64,000 nucleotides of DNA from assembly GCF_023856365.1 (NCBI RefSeq), contig NC_064539.1, forward strand, positions 25,695,493-25,759,492. The letters are read 5' to 3'. A program made the translations under genes and the position numbers. This DNA is from Brienomyrus brachyistius (Eukaryota > Chordata > Actinopteri > Osteoglossiformes > Mormyridae). The notes under the pieces were generated by a model. That model made no database searches. It was not told the origin of the DNA and was given only the letters and a program-made list of their open reading frames with translations. This document shows, piece after piece, positions 1-12,800 of the stretch (positions within the stretch are counted from its first letter, which is position 1; each line of letters begins with the position of its first letter).

Positions 1-1019
1 ACCACAAAGTGTAGTTTTTGTCCATTAAAAAAAGTACAGAAGAAATTTGGAATGGGACACATACTATAAGGATATGGACACATACTATAAGGATATGGAC
101 ACATGTACATATATGCCATGTTTGTTTGCTATTTGCAGAAGTACACATGCACTGAAATGCTTCTCTTTACTTGTCCCATTTTTCTCTCTGTGAAACACAC
201 ATGTGGGTGTGAGCAAGCTTGGGGGTCACAGCACATGGTCAGCCAGCATGCAGTGCCCTTGAAGCTGGGGGCTAAGGGACTTGCTCAAGGTCTCATGGAC
301 ATGTGACTTTTCTGCTGCGCCACGCACTGCCCCCATGGTATTGGTCATTACTATGTGTAGAATTAAGAATTAGATGGTCATACCTCCTAATTTATACCAC
401 TGAAATTTTGGACACTTGTTTGGACAAGCGGCAAGCTTTGCAGAATAAGACCAAGTTGGAATTGCAGACGTGCGTTATTTGAGCGAATAAATTTACTACC
501 GTAAAATCTATGGCTTCCGTATGTCGGTCATAGTGGAAGTGAGAAATTAGTATAATAGTAATATTTAGACATGAAGAATTTCTAATAAATAATATATATG
601 ACACTTATAACATGGAGCTTAAGACATACACAAAGAAATACAGGTAACCACCTAATTTGTGGGGAAGAATTCTGCAAATTGGTTTATGAATGGAACTTGT
701 AACAAATGAAATAGTTTCAGAATTATGTATCACATCTAGGATTCAGAGCAAGATTTTCGCACTTTGCCTATTTTGTAGTCCAGTCCTTTGCAGGGCACAT
801 ACGTTACAAGTTTACCTGAATGCCTGGAGGAAAGCTACAGAACATGGAACCTCCTCACTCGCAGAATGGGGGCAGGATTCAAACCCCCAACCCAGGAGGC
901 GATAGAGCTACCATACCACTCTCTGATGAGTTTGAAGTTAACTCTTCATAATGTTCATAGCTAGCTTTGTAAGAGAATTTTCATTCATTCATTCATTCAT
1001 TCATTCATTCATTCATTCA
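1..1019. other. Upstream non-coding, old SINE fragments
   Basis: No supported gene. A short direct repeat (about 21 bp, two copies) lies at about 57-104. Positions about 200-340 read like the reverse complement of a decayed fish tRNA-SINE (a stretch resembling the 'aagg-cccttaa' block of such SINEs). Positions about 770-925 look like another reverse SINE with a B-box-like 'ggattcaaaccc'. Both are too decayed to assign to a family. Confidence 0.4.
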
Positions 1020-1025
1020 TTCATT
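979..1025. repeat. (ATTC)n microsatellite
   Basis: About eleven uninterrupted ATTC/TCAT tetramers at the edge of the LINE remnant that follows. Read directly from the sequence. Confidence 0.9.
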
Positions 1026-2625
1026 GTCCACCGCATATCTGGGTTCAGGCCACGGATGCAGCAGTCTGAACAGATGCAGACCATCCTCTTCGCCGCCACC
1101 TTTTCCAGCTCCTCTGGGGGATACTGAGGCTTTCCCCAACTAGCTGAGATATATAATCTCTCCAGCATCTGTCCTAGACTGATGCCCAAATCACCTCAGC
1201 TGACTCTTTCTATACAGGAATGTAGATAGACTGATAAATCGATAGCTTTACTTTTTGACTCTCTTTTCACCATGACAGACCGCTACAATGTCCACATAGG
1301 TGCTGACTCTGCACCAGTTCACCAGTCAGACTCCCACTCCATTCTTCCCTCTTGTGAACAAGACCCCAAGATACTTAAACTCCTCTGCTAGAGGCAGTAA
1401 CTCATCCTCAACCTGGAAGGGACAGTCCAGCCTTTCTTTGGGTTCAGAGTCATGGCCTCAGAATTGGTGGTGCTGATCCGCATCCCAGGCTCTTCAAAAA
1501 CCACCCAAGTGTACGTCGGAAGTCACAGATCGTTAAATACTGTCCATTAAAATGGCAATCGAGTCCAACACCCACCTAGAATGAGATTGACTTTCTGCCA
1601 GTAACATGAACCAAGCTCTCAGTCTGGTTAAACAGGGACTGAATGTCCCGTAACAGCAGGCCTGGCATCCCATATTCCTGAAGTACACCCAACAGGATCC
1701 CCTGCTGTAAGCCTTTTCCAACTACACAATACACATGGGGGTGGTGAGTGGCTCAGCAGGTTAGGTCATTGTGCCCATGATCAGAAGGTCTCTAGGCCAA
1801 GTCCTGGCCTTGGCAGATCAGTCAGGTGTCCATGGGTCCCTGAAAAAGGCCCTTAGCCCCCAGCTGCAGGAGTGTGGCACATTGGCTGAACTTGTGCTGT
1901 GACCCCCAAGCTATGAAGAGCAACACAGGGTGGGAAAAGTAAAGAATTCCAAAGTACTTGTGCAAATGGCAGTTTTTTTTTTTTTAACATATTGACTCGG
2001 TTGAGCAAACTCCTATGATCTCTCCAGTATCCTTTTAAGGGTAAAGAGCTGGTCCAGTGTTCCATACCCAGGACAAAATCCACGATTCCCATCCATCAAT
2101 CCATGAAGCTGTTCCTCCTGGATCCAAGGTTCGACTAACAGATGGACCCTTCTTTCCAATAACAATTCCAATTTTGGAGAACCGAACTCTACACCCAGGT
2201 CTAATACTGGCGTAGGCCTTCCCAGGGGGGCTGAGGAGTGTGATTCCCAGTAAGGTGGAACATACTTTCTAGCCGCCTTTCTTAAAGCTGGGGACCACCA
2301 CCCCAGTCCGGCAATCCTGAGACACTGTCACTGATCTTCTCACAATGTTGAAGAAGATAGCCCAACAACATAGAGAATGTTCAGCAAAGGAGTACATAGA
2401 AATTCTGCCCCCCCATGGCAAAATGTTACATTGCCCCCCCACACACCCAATATATATCATTTTGTGTATTCAAGGGTCCCTATCAAGTTCTGGCCCCCCT
2501 GAATTTGCCAGGGCATCCATGCCCCTTCCAAACACCCTGGCCTTCAGAATCTCATAGTGAATCTCATCCACACCAGGTCTGTCCAGCATCTTCCGCTACC
2601 ATCTGATCTGACTCATCAGCACATT
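1020..2625 (-). mobile_element. LINE reverse-transcriptase remnant, 3' half, interrupted by a SINE
   Basis: Read on the minus strand, fragments match the conserved 3' half of a common fish non-LTR retrotransposon pol. There is a 'GVVVP-FKKG' motif at about 2269-2320, a 'PGVDEI' like stretch near 2570, and further downstream a segment corresponding to the end of the reverse-transcriptase and C-terminal regions. Frames are broken by stops and indels, so it is dead. The clade (RTE/Rex3-like or L2/CR1-like) cannot be fixed by eye. The element is split in two by the SINE at about 1736-1986. Confidence 0.7.
1736..1986 (+). mobile_element. tRNA-derived SINE inserted in the LINE
   Basis: The segment begins with a tRNA-like head ('ggctcagcaggttagg', then an internal B-box-like region), continues through the 'cccttagcccccagctgcaggagtg' type body (split here for length), and ends in a T-run. 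LINE sequence stops on its left at about 1735 and resumes on its right at about 1987 with nearly continuous homology, so the SINE landed in an already present LINE. A short 'acacat/aacat' similarity at the junctions may be a decayed target duplication. Confidence 0.6.
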
Positions 2626-4114
2626 TTTCTGCATAATCATGTATAAAATGTTAATTTTGGGGCGTGTTGATGTAAAAAAAGCGAACGTTTTTACCTTTTG
2701 GCCTTCCATACACACATTTTCTTTCATGAGCTCACAGTAGTAATCAGGTAGCGCACCTTCATGTGTTTCGGAGGAGCGGCTTCACACGGATGCCTGAAGT
2801 GAAGAGGTGGGATTTTTGGTTGGAGACTTGCAAAATCCGCTGATTTCTCCTACCTTGAAAAGGAAGCTGGGTAGCACAAAGTCTCAAAATAGAATAGTGC
2901 ATTACAGCCTGGACAGGGGTAGCACAAAGTCTCAAAATAGAATAGTCCATTACAGCCTGGACAGGGGGCAACTATGTCTATCCTGGACACTGTCACTAAA
3001 AATGCAAATGTAAAAATGCTGCTATAATTTAAATGCTATAATAATGCCCCAGGCATGTGTCTACCTTGCCTAATGGTAAAGTCCACCTCTGAATGTTCGT
3101 AGATAGCGTAATAAAATATTCTAGAAATTTAAATGAAGATTATATGATGCAAAATGCACAATCCCAAGAACTAACCATACAACACATTTTTCCTCTAAGT
3201 TCACCAAGAAACGTGTTTTCAGTTTTGATTCATAAACAAACTAAGTAAGTATCAATGGAATAACAAGGTGTACTCAGTATCCAGCATCCCATGCATCTTG
3301 TCATGCATAACTTCATCAGCAGAGGGCAGTAGAGGGCAGCTGAACAGCCTTCGGCTTGAAAACAGCACCAAAAATGGTGATAGGAAAGTTTTACCAACAC
3401 AAATAAATAATACTCAGCGGCGTCGTAGGGTCATGGATACCCTGGCAGAATCAGGGGGTCAAGCACATGACAGAGGTCCTTCATTGCGTAAAATTACATG
3501 TACAATTGGGTGGGGTTACAAAGTGTTATTTTGTCAGGCAGCCCTGAATTCCTAGGTACATGCCTGTTTATCCTAGATTTAAATTTCACGTAACTATGTC
3601 ACTAACATGAAAAAATGTATATTTTGCTTTGTAGTATGATTAGTTTGGCGTCCTAATGGAACACAAAGCCTTTTCTCCGAGACTGAAATCTAGGATCTAA
3701 CAATAGATGTCTCATGTTTGGCCCTGGACGATTTATAAACAAACTGACACAACAGGTCAGTTTAGTCATTTGGTTTAGAGATTAATTTCACGTGGCTTCC
3801 TCAACCGCGGTGTATTTTCCTAAGAATTTCAGTTTGTCTGCAAACTTGTGGTCAGTAAAAGGAATGGTTTGATGATATTATGTGGTGTTGGTCATTTACA
3901 ATATTTACATTTACTTTATTTAGCAGATACTTTTCTCCAAAGTGACGTGCAAATGATATATCTCAGGAAGTGGAAGTAGGTGCCTCAAGTGCTTGTTTAG
4001 TACAAATCAAGAGTTTGGATAAACCAACTGAAAATCATTTGTTTTTCAACAAAATAATGACCTTAAGGGCACCTCAAGGTTATGTAATAAGTATTATCTG
4101 TGTATTTGATATGT
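2626..4114. other. Non-coding, no gene seen
   Basis: AT-rich unique-looking sequence. It contains the 48-bp tandem duplication listed separately. Around 3896-3990 there is a stretch resembling the widespread fish repeat tail 'tttagcagatacttttctcc'. No splice-compatible ORF was recognised. Confidence 0.5.
2868..2964 (+). repeat. 48-bp tandem duplication
   Basis: Two nearly identical copies of a unit beginning 'gggtagcacaaagtctc' and ending 'acagcctggacag'. They differ at one base (gtgcatt versus gtccatt). Read directly. Confidence 0.85.
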
Positions 4115-5370
4115 GCACTGCATACAATTATTAGGCAAATACTATTTAGCAAAAGTTAAGCATACTTATAAAAGTGAAGTTTTCTTTTGCTGATCTCAAT
4201 TTAGTGATCTCTAAATTTATTTAGAGATTAAATGTTACATAAGTCTGTCATAGACAAAAATAAAAGAAAAAATCTTGATTATCAGTGTGTATAATCTTTA
4301 GACCATCAGAAATTAAGTGGATTTTTTTTATTTAGTGCATGTAAAGAATAACAAACTTTTGACTGTCCTCTATACCAAGTTTAATGTACTTTCTTGTTAA
4401 TGACCATCATGAGCCTATTATCCATTGAACCAGTCAAATTTTTGATTTGATCACGTCCTATATTAGCTGAGGGAGCTCTGACCGGCTCCCAGAACCTTCT
4501 CTGAGAAGTGTACTGCATGCCACCTTGGTGAAACTCACACTATAGTAAGGCCCAGTAGTTCTCAATGTGGATTAATTCAGGTGATGAAGGTCATAATTCA
4601 AACACCTTTCAAGCTTTTCTTGGCCAATACATGGAATACTTTGATGCATGGGAAGGGGCATTGTCCTACATGAATGTCATAACCTTTTTGAAAGCTGTTG
4701 ACTTCTGACTTCTTCTTGTAACAGTCCTTGAAGAAAGTATCTTCTAGAAATTGGCAGTTGTTCATTTTTATGCCATGTGCAAGTTGAACAAGTTCATCAC
4801 TGATAATTGCAGCCCACATGATCTCTCCTCTACCACCTTGTTGGTGCTTGAAGGTGTCCATCCACTAGGCCATACATCTGCTCCATCTAGAGTCACTCTC
4901 ATCTCATCTCTCCACAACACCTTTGTAACATTAGTCTTGAGATGTGTTCGTGCCCGTTCTTAATATTTTACCTTGTGTGTCTTGTTGAGTGGAGGTCATG
5001 TTTCAGCCTTTGTCAACCTTAGCAATGTCACGTATCACACTGCACCTAGTACTTCCACAGATCCTGTTCAGATTGCAGTTTTGAAAAATTGTTGCCTTTG
5101 ATTCTGAAGAGTTTCTGGAAGTCTACCCTATAATTTGACACGTATTTTTGGCAGTCAATTTGTGTCTTATCTTCTCTGCATGCTTCTTCCATCTTCTTTG
5201 GCTGTTGGCACAAAACACTCCGATTGTATGGTGATTACGTTTTAAAAGTTTGGTAGTTCTGATTGTTGTGCATCCCTCTTAACTTTACTTCTTTGTACCT
5301 GTTGTCTGTAAAGTCATTTTTTCTCCCATTTTAACAGGAGCAATAATTTGCTTAGTAATTCTACACAGGC
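4115..5370 (-). mobile_element. Tc1-like DNA transposon, inactivated, with both ends recognisable
   Basis: Minus-strand reading gives decayed Tc1/mariner transposase, including 'NNCQFLEDTFFKDCYKKKS' in the DDE region and 'VTLDGAD' like sequence near 4880-4900, on a background of frameshifts. At the left, 4121-4140 reads 'catacaattattaggcaaat'. At the right, 5345-5364 is its approximate inverse (atttgcttagtaattctaca), consistent with terminal inverted repeats of a ~1.26-kb element. No full-length ORF remains. Confidence 0.75.
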
Positions 5371-5625
5371 GAGTTTTACTCCAAACCGAAACATTTCAGA
5401 CCAAATACCAAACATATACTGAGCCGATTGTTAATTGCAGATTAATTTAAACTGAAACTATTGGTCAGAAGAGAAATTCAAACAAAATACACATTTCCTA
5501 ATACTTCTATATGTGGTGTACAACTTCATTGCCTCAAGGACTTTTACTATAAAGTGAATAACACAGCTAAAGACATAAATGAATTAAAAGCAGGTGTGCC
5601 CAGACTGGTATTAAATGTTTTGTGT
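5371..5625. other. Unique spacer before the minisatellite
   Basis: Non-repetitive sequence leading into a GT-rich stretch and then the minisatellite. No gene recognised. Confidence 0.4.
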
Positions 5626-5627
5626 GT

Positions 5628-8600
5628 GTGCAACGGGAGGGGAGGGGGCTGGTGGATAATGAGCTATGGAGGAGAGGGGGCTGGGGTATCATTGAACTAT
5701 GGAGGGGAGAGGTCTGCTGGTTAATGAGCTGTGCAGGGGAGGGGGACTGGGGGGTTGGTGAGCTATGGAGGGGAGGGGGACTGGGGGGGTTAGTGAGCTA
5801 TGGGGGGAGGGGGACTGGGGGGTTTAGTGAGCTATGTAGGGGAGGGGGACTGGGGGGTTTAGTGAGCTATGGAGGGGAGGGGGACTGGGGGGTTTAGTGA
5901 GCTATGTAGGGGAGGGGGACTGGGGGGTTTAGTGAGCTATGGAGGGGAGGGGGACTGGGGGGTTTAGTGAGCTATGGAGGGGAGGGGGACTGGGGGGTTT
6001 AGTGAGCTATGTAGGGGAGGGGGACTGGGGGGTTTAGTGAGCTATGTAGGGGAGGGGGACTGGGGGGTTTAGTGAGCTATGTAGGGGAGGGGGACTGGGG
6101 GGTTTAGTGAGCTATGTAGGGGAGGGGGACTGGGGGTTTAGTGAGCTATGTAGGGGAGGGGGACTGGGGGGTTTAGTGAGCTATGGAGGGGAGGGGGACT
6201 GGGGGGTTAGTGAGCTATGGAGGGGAGGGGGACTGGGGGGTTTAGTGAGCTATGGAGGGGAGGGGGACTGGGGGGTTAGTGAGCTATGGAGGGGAGGGGG
6301 ACTGGGGGGTTAGTGAGCTATGGAGGGGAGGGGGACTGGGGGGGTTTAGTGAGCTATGGAGGGGAGGGGGACTGGGGGGTTAGTGAGCTATGGAGGGGAG
6401 GGGGACTGGGGGGTTAGTGAGCTATGGAGGGGAGGGGGACTGGGGGGGTTTAGTGAGCTATGGAGGGGAGGGGGACTGGGGGGGTTAGTGAGCTATGAAG
6501 GGGAGGGGGACTGGGGGGGTTAGTGAGCTATGGGGGGGAGGGGGACTGGGGGGTTAGTGAGCTATGGAGGGGAGGGGGACTGGGGGGGTTTAGTGAGCTA
6601 TGGAGGGGAGGGGGACTGGGGGGGTTAGTGAGCTATGTAGGGGAGGGGGACTGGGGGGTTAGTGAGCTATGGAGGGGAGGGGGACTGGGGGGGTTTAGTG
6701 AGCTATGGAGGGGAGGGGGACTGGGGGGGTTAGTGAGCTATGGGGGGGAGGGGGACTGGGGGGTTAGTGAGCTATGGAGGGGAGGGGGACTGGGGGGTTT
6801 AGTGAGCTATGTAGGGGAGGGGGACTGGGGGGTTAGTGAGCTATGGAGGGGAGGGGGACTGGGGGGGTTTAGTGAGCTATGGAGGGGAGGGGGACTGGGG
6901 GGGTTAGTGAGCTATGGGGGGGAGGGGGACTGGGGGGTTAGTGAGCTATGGAGGGGAGGGGGACTGGGGGTTTAGTGAGCTATGGAGGGGAGGGGGACTG
7001 GGGGTTTAGTGAGCTATGGAGGGGAGGGGGACTGGGGGGTTAGTGAGCTATGGAGGGGAGGGGGACTGGGGGGTTAGTGAGCTATGGAGGGGAGGGGGAC
7101 TGGGGGGTTAGTGAGCTATGGAGGGGAGGGGGACTGGGGGGTTTAGTGAGCTATGGAGGGGAGGGGGACTGGGGGGTTTAGTGAGCTATGGAGGGGAGGG
7201 GGACTGGGGGGTTTAGTGAGCTATGTAGGGGAGGGGGACTGGGGGGTTTAGTGAGCTATGTAGGGGAGGGGGACTGGGGGGTTAGTGAGCTATGTAGGGG
7301 AGGGGGACTGGGGGGTTAGTGAGCTATGGAGGGGAGGGGGACTGGGGGGTTTAGTGAGCTATGGAGGGGAGGGGGACTGGGGGGTTTAGTGAGCTATGGA
7401 GGGGAGGGGGACTGGGGTTTAGTGAGCTATGGAGGGGAGGGGGACTGGGGGGGTTAGTGAGCTATGGGGGGGAGGGGGACTGGGGGTTTAGTGAGCTATG
7501 GAGGGGAGGGGGACTGGGGGGGTTAGTGAGCTATGGAGGGGAGGGGGACTGGGGTTTAGTGAGCTATGGAGGGGAGGGGGACTGGGGGGGTTAGTGAGCT
7601 ATGGAGGGGAGGGGGACTGGGGTTTAGTGAGCTATGTAGGGGAGGGGGACTGGGGGGTTAGTGAGCTATGGAGGGGAGGGGGACTGGGGGGTTTAGTGAG
7701 CTATGGGGGAGGGGGACTGGGGGGTTTAGTGAGCTATGGAGGGGAGGGGGACTGGGGGGTTAGTGAGCTATGGAGGGGAGGGGGACTGGGGGGTTAGTGA
7801 GCTATGGAGGGGAGGGGGACTGGGGGGTTTAGTGAGCTATGTAGGGGAGGGGGACTGGGGGGTTAGTGAGCTATGGAGGGGAGGGGGACTGGGGGGTTTA
7901 GTGAGCTATGTAGGGGAGGGGGACTGGGGGTTTAGTGAGCTATGTAGGGGAGGGGGACTGGGGGGTTTAGTGAGCTATGTAGGGGAGGGGGACTGGGGGG
8001 TTTAGTGAGCTATGGAGGGGAGGGGGACTGGGGGGGTTAGTGAGCTATGGGGGAGGGGGACTGGGGGTTTAGTGAGCTATGTAGGGGAGGGGGACTGGGG
8101 GGTTTAGTGAGCTATGTAGGGGAGGGGGACTGGGGGGTTTAGTGAGCTATGTAGGGGAGGGGGACTGGGGGGGTTAGTGAGCTATGGGGGAGGGGGACTG
8201 GGGGTTTAGTGAGCTATGTAGGGGAGGGGGACTGGGGGGTTTAGTGAGCTATGGAGGGGAGGGGGACTGGGGGGGTTTAGTGAGCTATGTAGAGGAGGGG
8301 GACTGGGGGTTTAGTGAGCTATGTAGGGGAGGGGGACTGGGGGGGTTAGTGAGCTATGGGGGAGGGGGACTGGGGGTTTAGTGAGCTATGTAGGGGGGGG
8401 GACTGGGGGTTTAGTGAGCTATGGAGGGGAGGGGGACTGGGGGGTTTAGTGAGCTTTGGAGGGGAGGGGGACTGGGGGGTTAGTGAGCTATGGAGGGGAG
8501 GGGGACTGGGGGGTTTAGTGAGCTATGGAGGGGAGGGGGACTGGGGGGTTAGTGAGCTATGGAGGGGAGGGGGACTGGGGGGTTTAGTGAGCTATGGAGG

Positions 8601-8765
8601 GGAGGGGGACTGGGGGGTTTAGTGAGCTATGGAGGGGAGGGGGACTGGGGGGGTTTAATGAGCTATGTAGGGGAGGGGGACTGGGGGGTTTAGTGAGCTA
8701 TGTAGGGGAGGGGGACTGGGGGGGTTTAGTGAGCTATGTAGGGGAGGGGGACTGGGGGGTTGAGT
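5628..8765. repeat. Large G-rich minisatellite, ~35-bp unit
   Basis: About 90 tandem units built on 'gagctatggaggggaggg' followed by 'ggactggggggtttagt'. Unit length varies 33-36 bp through G-run and T-run length. Variants include ctatgtagg for ctatggagg, and shortened units with 'ctatgggggaggggg'. Variants recur in register (for example near 6528, 6738 and 6911, and near 8045, 8182 and 8353), indicating higher-order multi-unit duplications. The G runs of 4, 5 and 6-7 are all on the + strand. The many open frames over the array are an artefact of a stop-poor repeat. Confidence 0.97.
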
Positions 8766-9795
8766 GGCTACTGCCTGATATAGCAAAGAAGGTGAGACTC
8801 TGGATTTGGAGTTTGTGGGTGTGATCACTTCCTCTGTTTTCCCAGACAGGATGTCATGCACCTCCATGCGATGTCAGTGTCTTTCCAGGGCTCTTGTCTG
8901 GCTTACATTTAGCTGTTTAGGTGAATCTAGCCAGATATCTTACTGGGCTGAATCATGGTCTGTACTAATGGATCTACTCCGAAGATTGTAACTGGCAGCC
9001 TTGCAGGGCCTTGCCTTTAATTATGTGCTGGACGATCCTGCAGCCTGTGGGTGTGACGGAAAAGGGGTCTGCCCAGGCTTCAGCCAGTTTCTAGGGAAAG
9101 CAAACATTCATCAGCTTCGGCAAACCACAGAAAAGACATCAGACGGGTGAAAAATGCTAATGGATTTTTATTCCCCTTATGTCGCTGGGTGCGGGGGCCC
9201 GTACACGGCACCCATAACTTTACATGGTGTCCCTGAGTGTCGTGTTTGGACCTGGATGACTGAGGCCTACACATGGAACTTTCCCATACATCTGCTGTCA
9301 GGGGCTAGTTTATAAAAAAGGACAACATAGGGAAGGCAGATATGCTGAATTTTCCTATTCATTCCTACTCAGTCTGGTAATGTCTGCTGGAACTGAAACC
9401 TGTTGTCTGCGCAGTTATAAGCATGCGAATGATCTGCCTAAGAAGGTCCAGTCCATGTAAAACAATTCCTTCCTGCAGTCAGCTCCGCGACCTCCTCCTC
9501 CATCCCAACCCACACGTCCCTCTCCCTTCCTGGCCATTTCCTCCCTCCACCCACAGACGTGTCCACTACTCCAGGAACCACCACCCCCCACCTTTCTAAT
9601 GGCCAACCAAGTACCCATCTGTTCCCCATCAGACAGCCACTGGGGGTGGGCTTCCAAGGAAAGCAGAGAATTTTAACCCCCCCAAGGTAACTCTCAGCCT
9701 GGGGACATTCAAATGCACGCAGTCCCCAGGTTCCGAACGAGATCCAAGTTTGTCTTTAAGTCGAAATTGTAGGTTGGAAAAATAATAATACAGTG

Positions 9796-9847
<52 letters not shown>

Positions 9848-12800
9848 GCAATAATAATACAACAATAATAAAAGAAATTATGTTTGGTGCTGCACTGGAC
9901 CTCAACCCAGCGCTGAATCTGATGTTTTCACGAGCGTCATGGAGTAGCAAATCATTTTGTTTAACCTGAATTTTTAATATGGCAGTCCATTCATAAGTAC
10001 GAGTTATCCGTCGGTTGGATGTTCTTAACCTGGGGACTGCACTTTATATGTGATAACAATAGTTTCTGAGGATTAGTGCAATCTGTCCATGTCCAAGCAT
10101 GTTGGTGACGAGCAGAACTGAACAGCAATCAAGGTTGGCCTGTTAGTTAGGCTCTAAATGTACTCTGAGTCCCTCATATGGTGTGAGCGTTTTACTCTGC
10201 TGACTTCATACTGTTTAATGTAGAAGAGTTATGTTTGTTTAACCAAATATGTTCGATTTCCCCTACCCATGAACTCCATGCGAAAGAGGCCTGTCCTTGG
10301 AGTAAAGCCGGGTCTCCACACATGAACCCCATGTGAAATAAGCGGGTTCCTGGCATAAGGCATCTCTATGTATGATCCCCATGTGCATGAACCCTGGCTG
10401 GCAGCTGCGGAAATAAAATAAAAAGTCAGTTAGGCTCAGAGATGCTGGGGACTTGGAAGAACTACTTGTTCTTTAGAATCCAGATTTGGGTTTTGTGTCT
10501 CTTACAATAAAATTTCATTGCTGTGACATTTTGACTCAAGTGTTGGTTGCCTAAGACCTGGCCTGGACATATCTTCTGCTGAACTTCTCTCATTTCCACA
10601 TGACGCACAAATACACATCCAGGCATTCAAAGTCACCGTGCAGGCAAGTAAGCAAGAAAGGCAAAAAGAGACCCTTGATTCTCAAATGTCAATTTTATAA
10701 GTCGTCATTTGTACTCCAGGTAAACCTACAGCAGTAAACTTACAGAAGAAAATGCAGGTAGACTGGGGCAGTGATTTGCCAGTCACCAAACCAAACTGCC
10801 AAACAAAAACATAAAGTAATATGGACAGCATTTCTCTGTCTTAATTTATTATTGTTGGCGTTCTAGTCTTTTTTGTGGGTTTTGGGTTTTGTGTTCTCAG
10901 CCAGTGCAGTGCAAGCCAAGGCCTGCTTGAGACGGAAAGGTTCAGGCCAGTGGCTGGGTTTGGGTCTGCTACTTGGCCAGGCAGGTGGGTGCTGTTTTCC
11001 ACTGTGGCGATCTGACCACATCCCACCTGGACTGGGACCAACAAACATATGGAACTTGCTGGTGCTGACACCAAGCTGGGTGGAGATTGCTTAGGAGATC
11101 CAATTTAACCCGTACTCTCCAAGACTGAAATGCACAGGTATCATTTAGATGGTTCACATTACATGACTACCCTTGATGCCTGCTATGCTCTTGCTAAAAA
11201 TATACATGTAGGCACAGGTAAATGATTAAAAAGTTAGTCTTGATCAGTGGTGTATCTGCATTGTTGCATTATACTTTGTATGTGCGTAAAAATATTGCAA
11301 TAAGTGTAGTATTGGTTTGAATATCTTAGGCTAAAATTGTTGTGTAATGGTGTGTCTGTGGAGGCTATGCATGTGTTGTCTTCATTAACTGGTGTCTAAT
11401 AACTAGGTTTTTGGAAAATCAAAGCCAATAATAACTTCATATAGCTTCCCTTTTACTGGTATCTTCGGGGCCAAAAGTCCTTCCACGTTTTAGTGCCAGA
11501 CGAGATGCAAGATGTCTCTGCGTTGTTAATGAGATATTTCTACCAATCAAGACTGCCTATCTGTAGCCTGGTTGTATTGGATTTTTTTTTTGTTTTTAGG
11601 TTATAGACAGCTCTGTGAAAGCCTGCAGTAAAACATAAACAGTTTTTCCAGTGGTAGATTAATTTTTCTTGCCTGAAGCTTATACTGTAATTAAGTTTGT
11701 AATCTGTAAGACAGGACTTTTTGTACCGGAAACATTATCTTTGTGGTGTTTCTTCCAGCTTGTGTTTCCGCTACAAAACAATATAGTATTTCAGCACTGT
11801 GGCCTTCACTAAGAGAAGCAGTCTGAAGATGTATGTGTATATCGATGGGTAGCTGGGTGGATTCCCTTTAGTGTTACCCCTGTACCAAGTAAAAGCTTAC
11901 TTGTATATTGTCTTACTGTCTCTAAGCCTCTCCAAATGTCTAGTCTTTGCTAGTGAGAATCTGGGAAAAGGGCACCAATGCGCTGCATCCATTGTAGTGC
12001 CACTTATTGCAGGTGGCCAGGCAGCGACAAACCAGACCTTGTGATCATGGCTGCTTGTGGGAGCTCCACTGACCTGCATTTCATAAGAGCTAAGCAATCA
12101 CAAACATTTATATTGCTAGATAGTTTAATAAAGCAATTATTACATTTTCAAGACCTTCTGGATCTCGAACCGTCAACCTTCCTATTGCAGACCTAAGTTT
12201 TAAAGATGCATGCAGCTCATTTATGTATTTATTTATTATAAGCTTCATAAAACCTGGTGTTTGCTGAATCGGTTTAGCTTATCTCACCGAGGCGTTTAAC
12301 AGGTGCTCCTCTTTTGGGAATCAACCCTGCACCAGTATACCCGTGTTGACTTGTATAACTGTTAGACTGCCCCATTTTTAACGTGGCCAGTTTGTTTCAG
12401 GGTGACACGGACCATGGAAAACAACGAGAAGTGACTTCATCCGGTCTTTCTGCCAAATTTCTCCTTCGCCCCCACCCTGTCAGCGGGACGGCGGGGGAAT
12501 GTGTTTATCTTCTGGCCGGCCTCACGGCATGTTTGTTTACTCCCACCTCTCCCAAAAAGCACGCAGCCACTGAAATAATAAACAGTGTTGATTAGATGCC
12601 ACTCCCCCACAAACCATCCCAATTTCAGCTGCCATGTTACATTGTGGCCAATGATAGTTAAAGGCGGGCGGGGTGCTGGTTCGTATGATCCTGCATGCAG
12701 GCAGTAAGGAAACAGTTTGCTATCACCGCCATCTGCTTGTGATGCACACAGACACTCCTCTATGCTCTGGACGAGGGTATTTGTTTTATATCTGGCATCA

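Noticed and set aside
5622..8824. Chain of ORFs encoding Gly/Trp/Glu-rich repeats
   Set aside because: They are frames through the minisatellite. Unit length is not a multiple of three and varies, frames end at random, and there is no start, splice or domain evidence.
9629..9950. Poly-Tyr / poly-Leu ORFs
   Set aside because: Translations of the AAT microsatellite.
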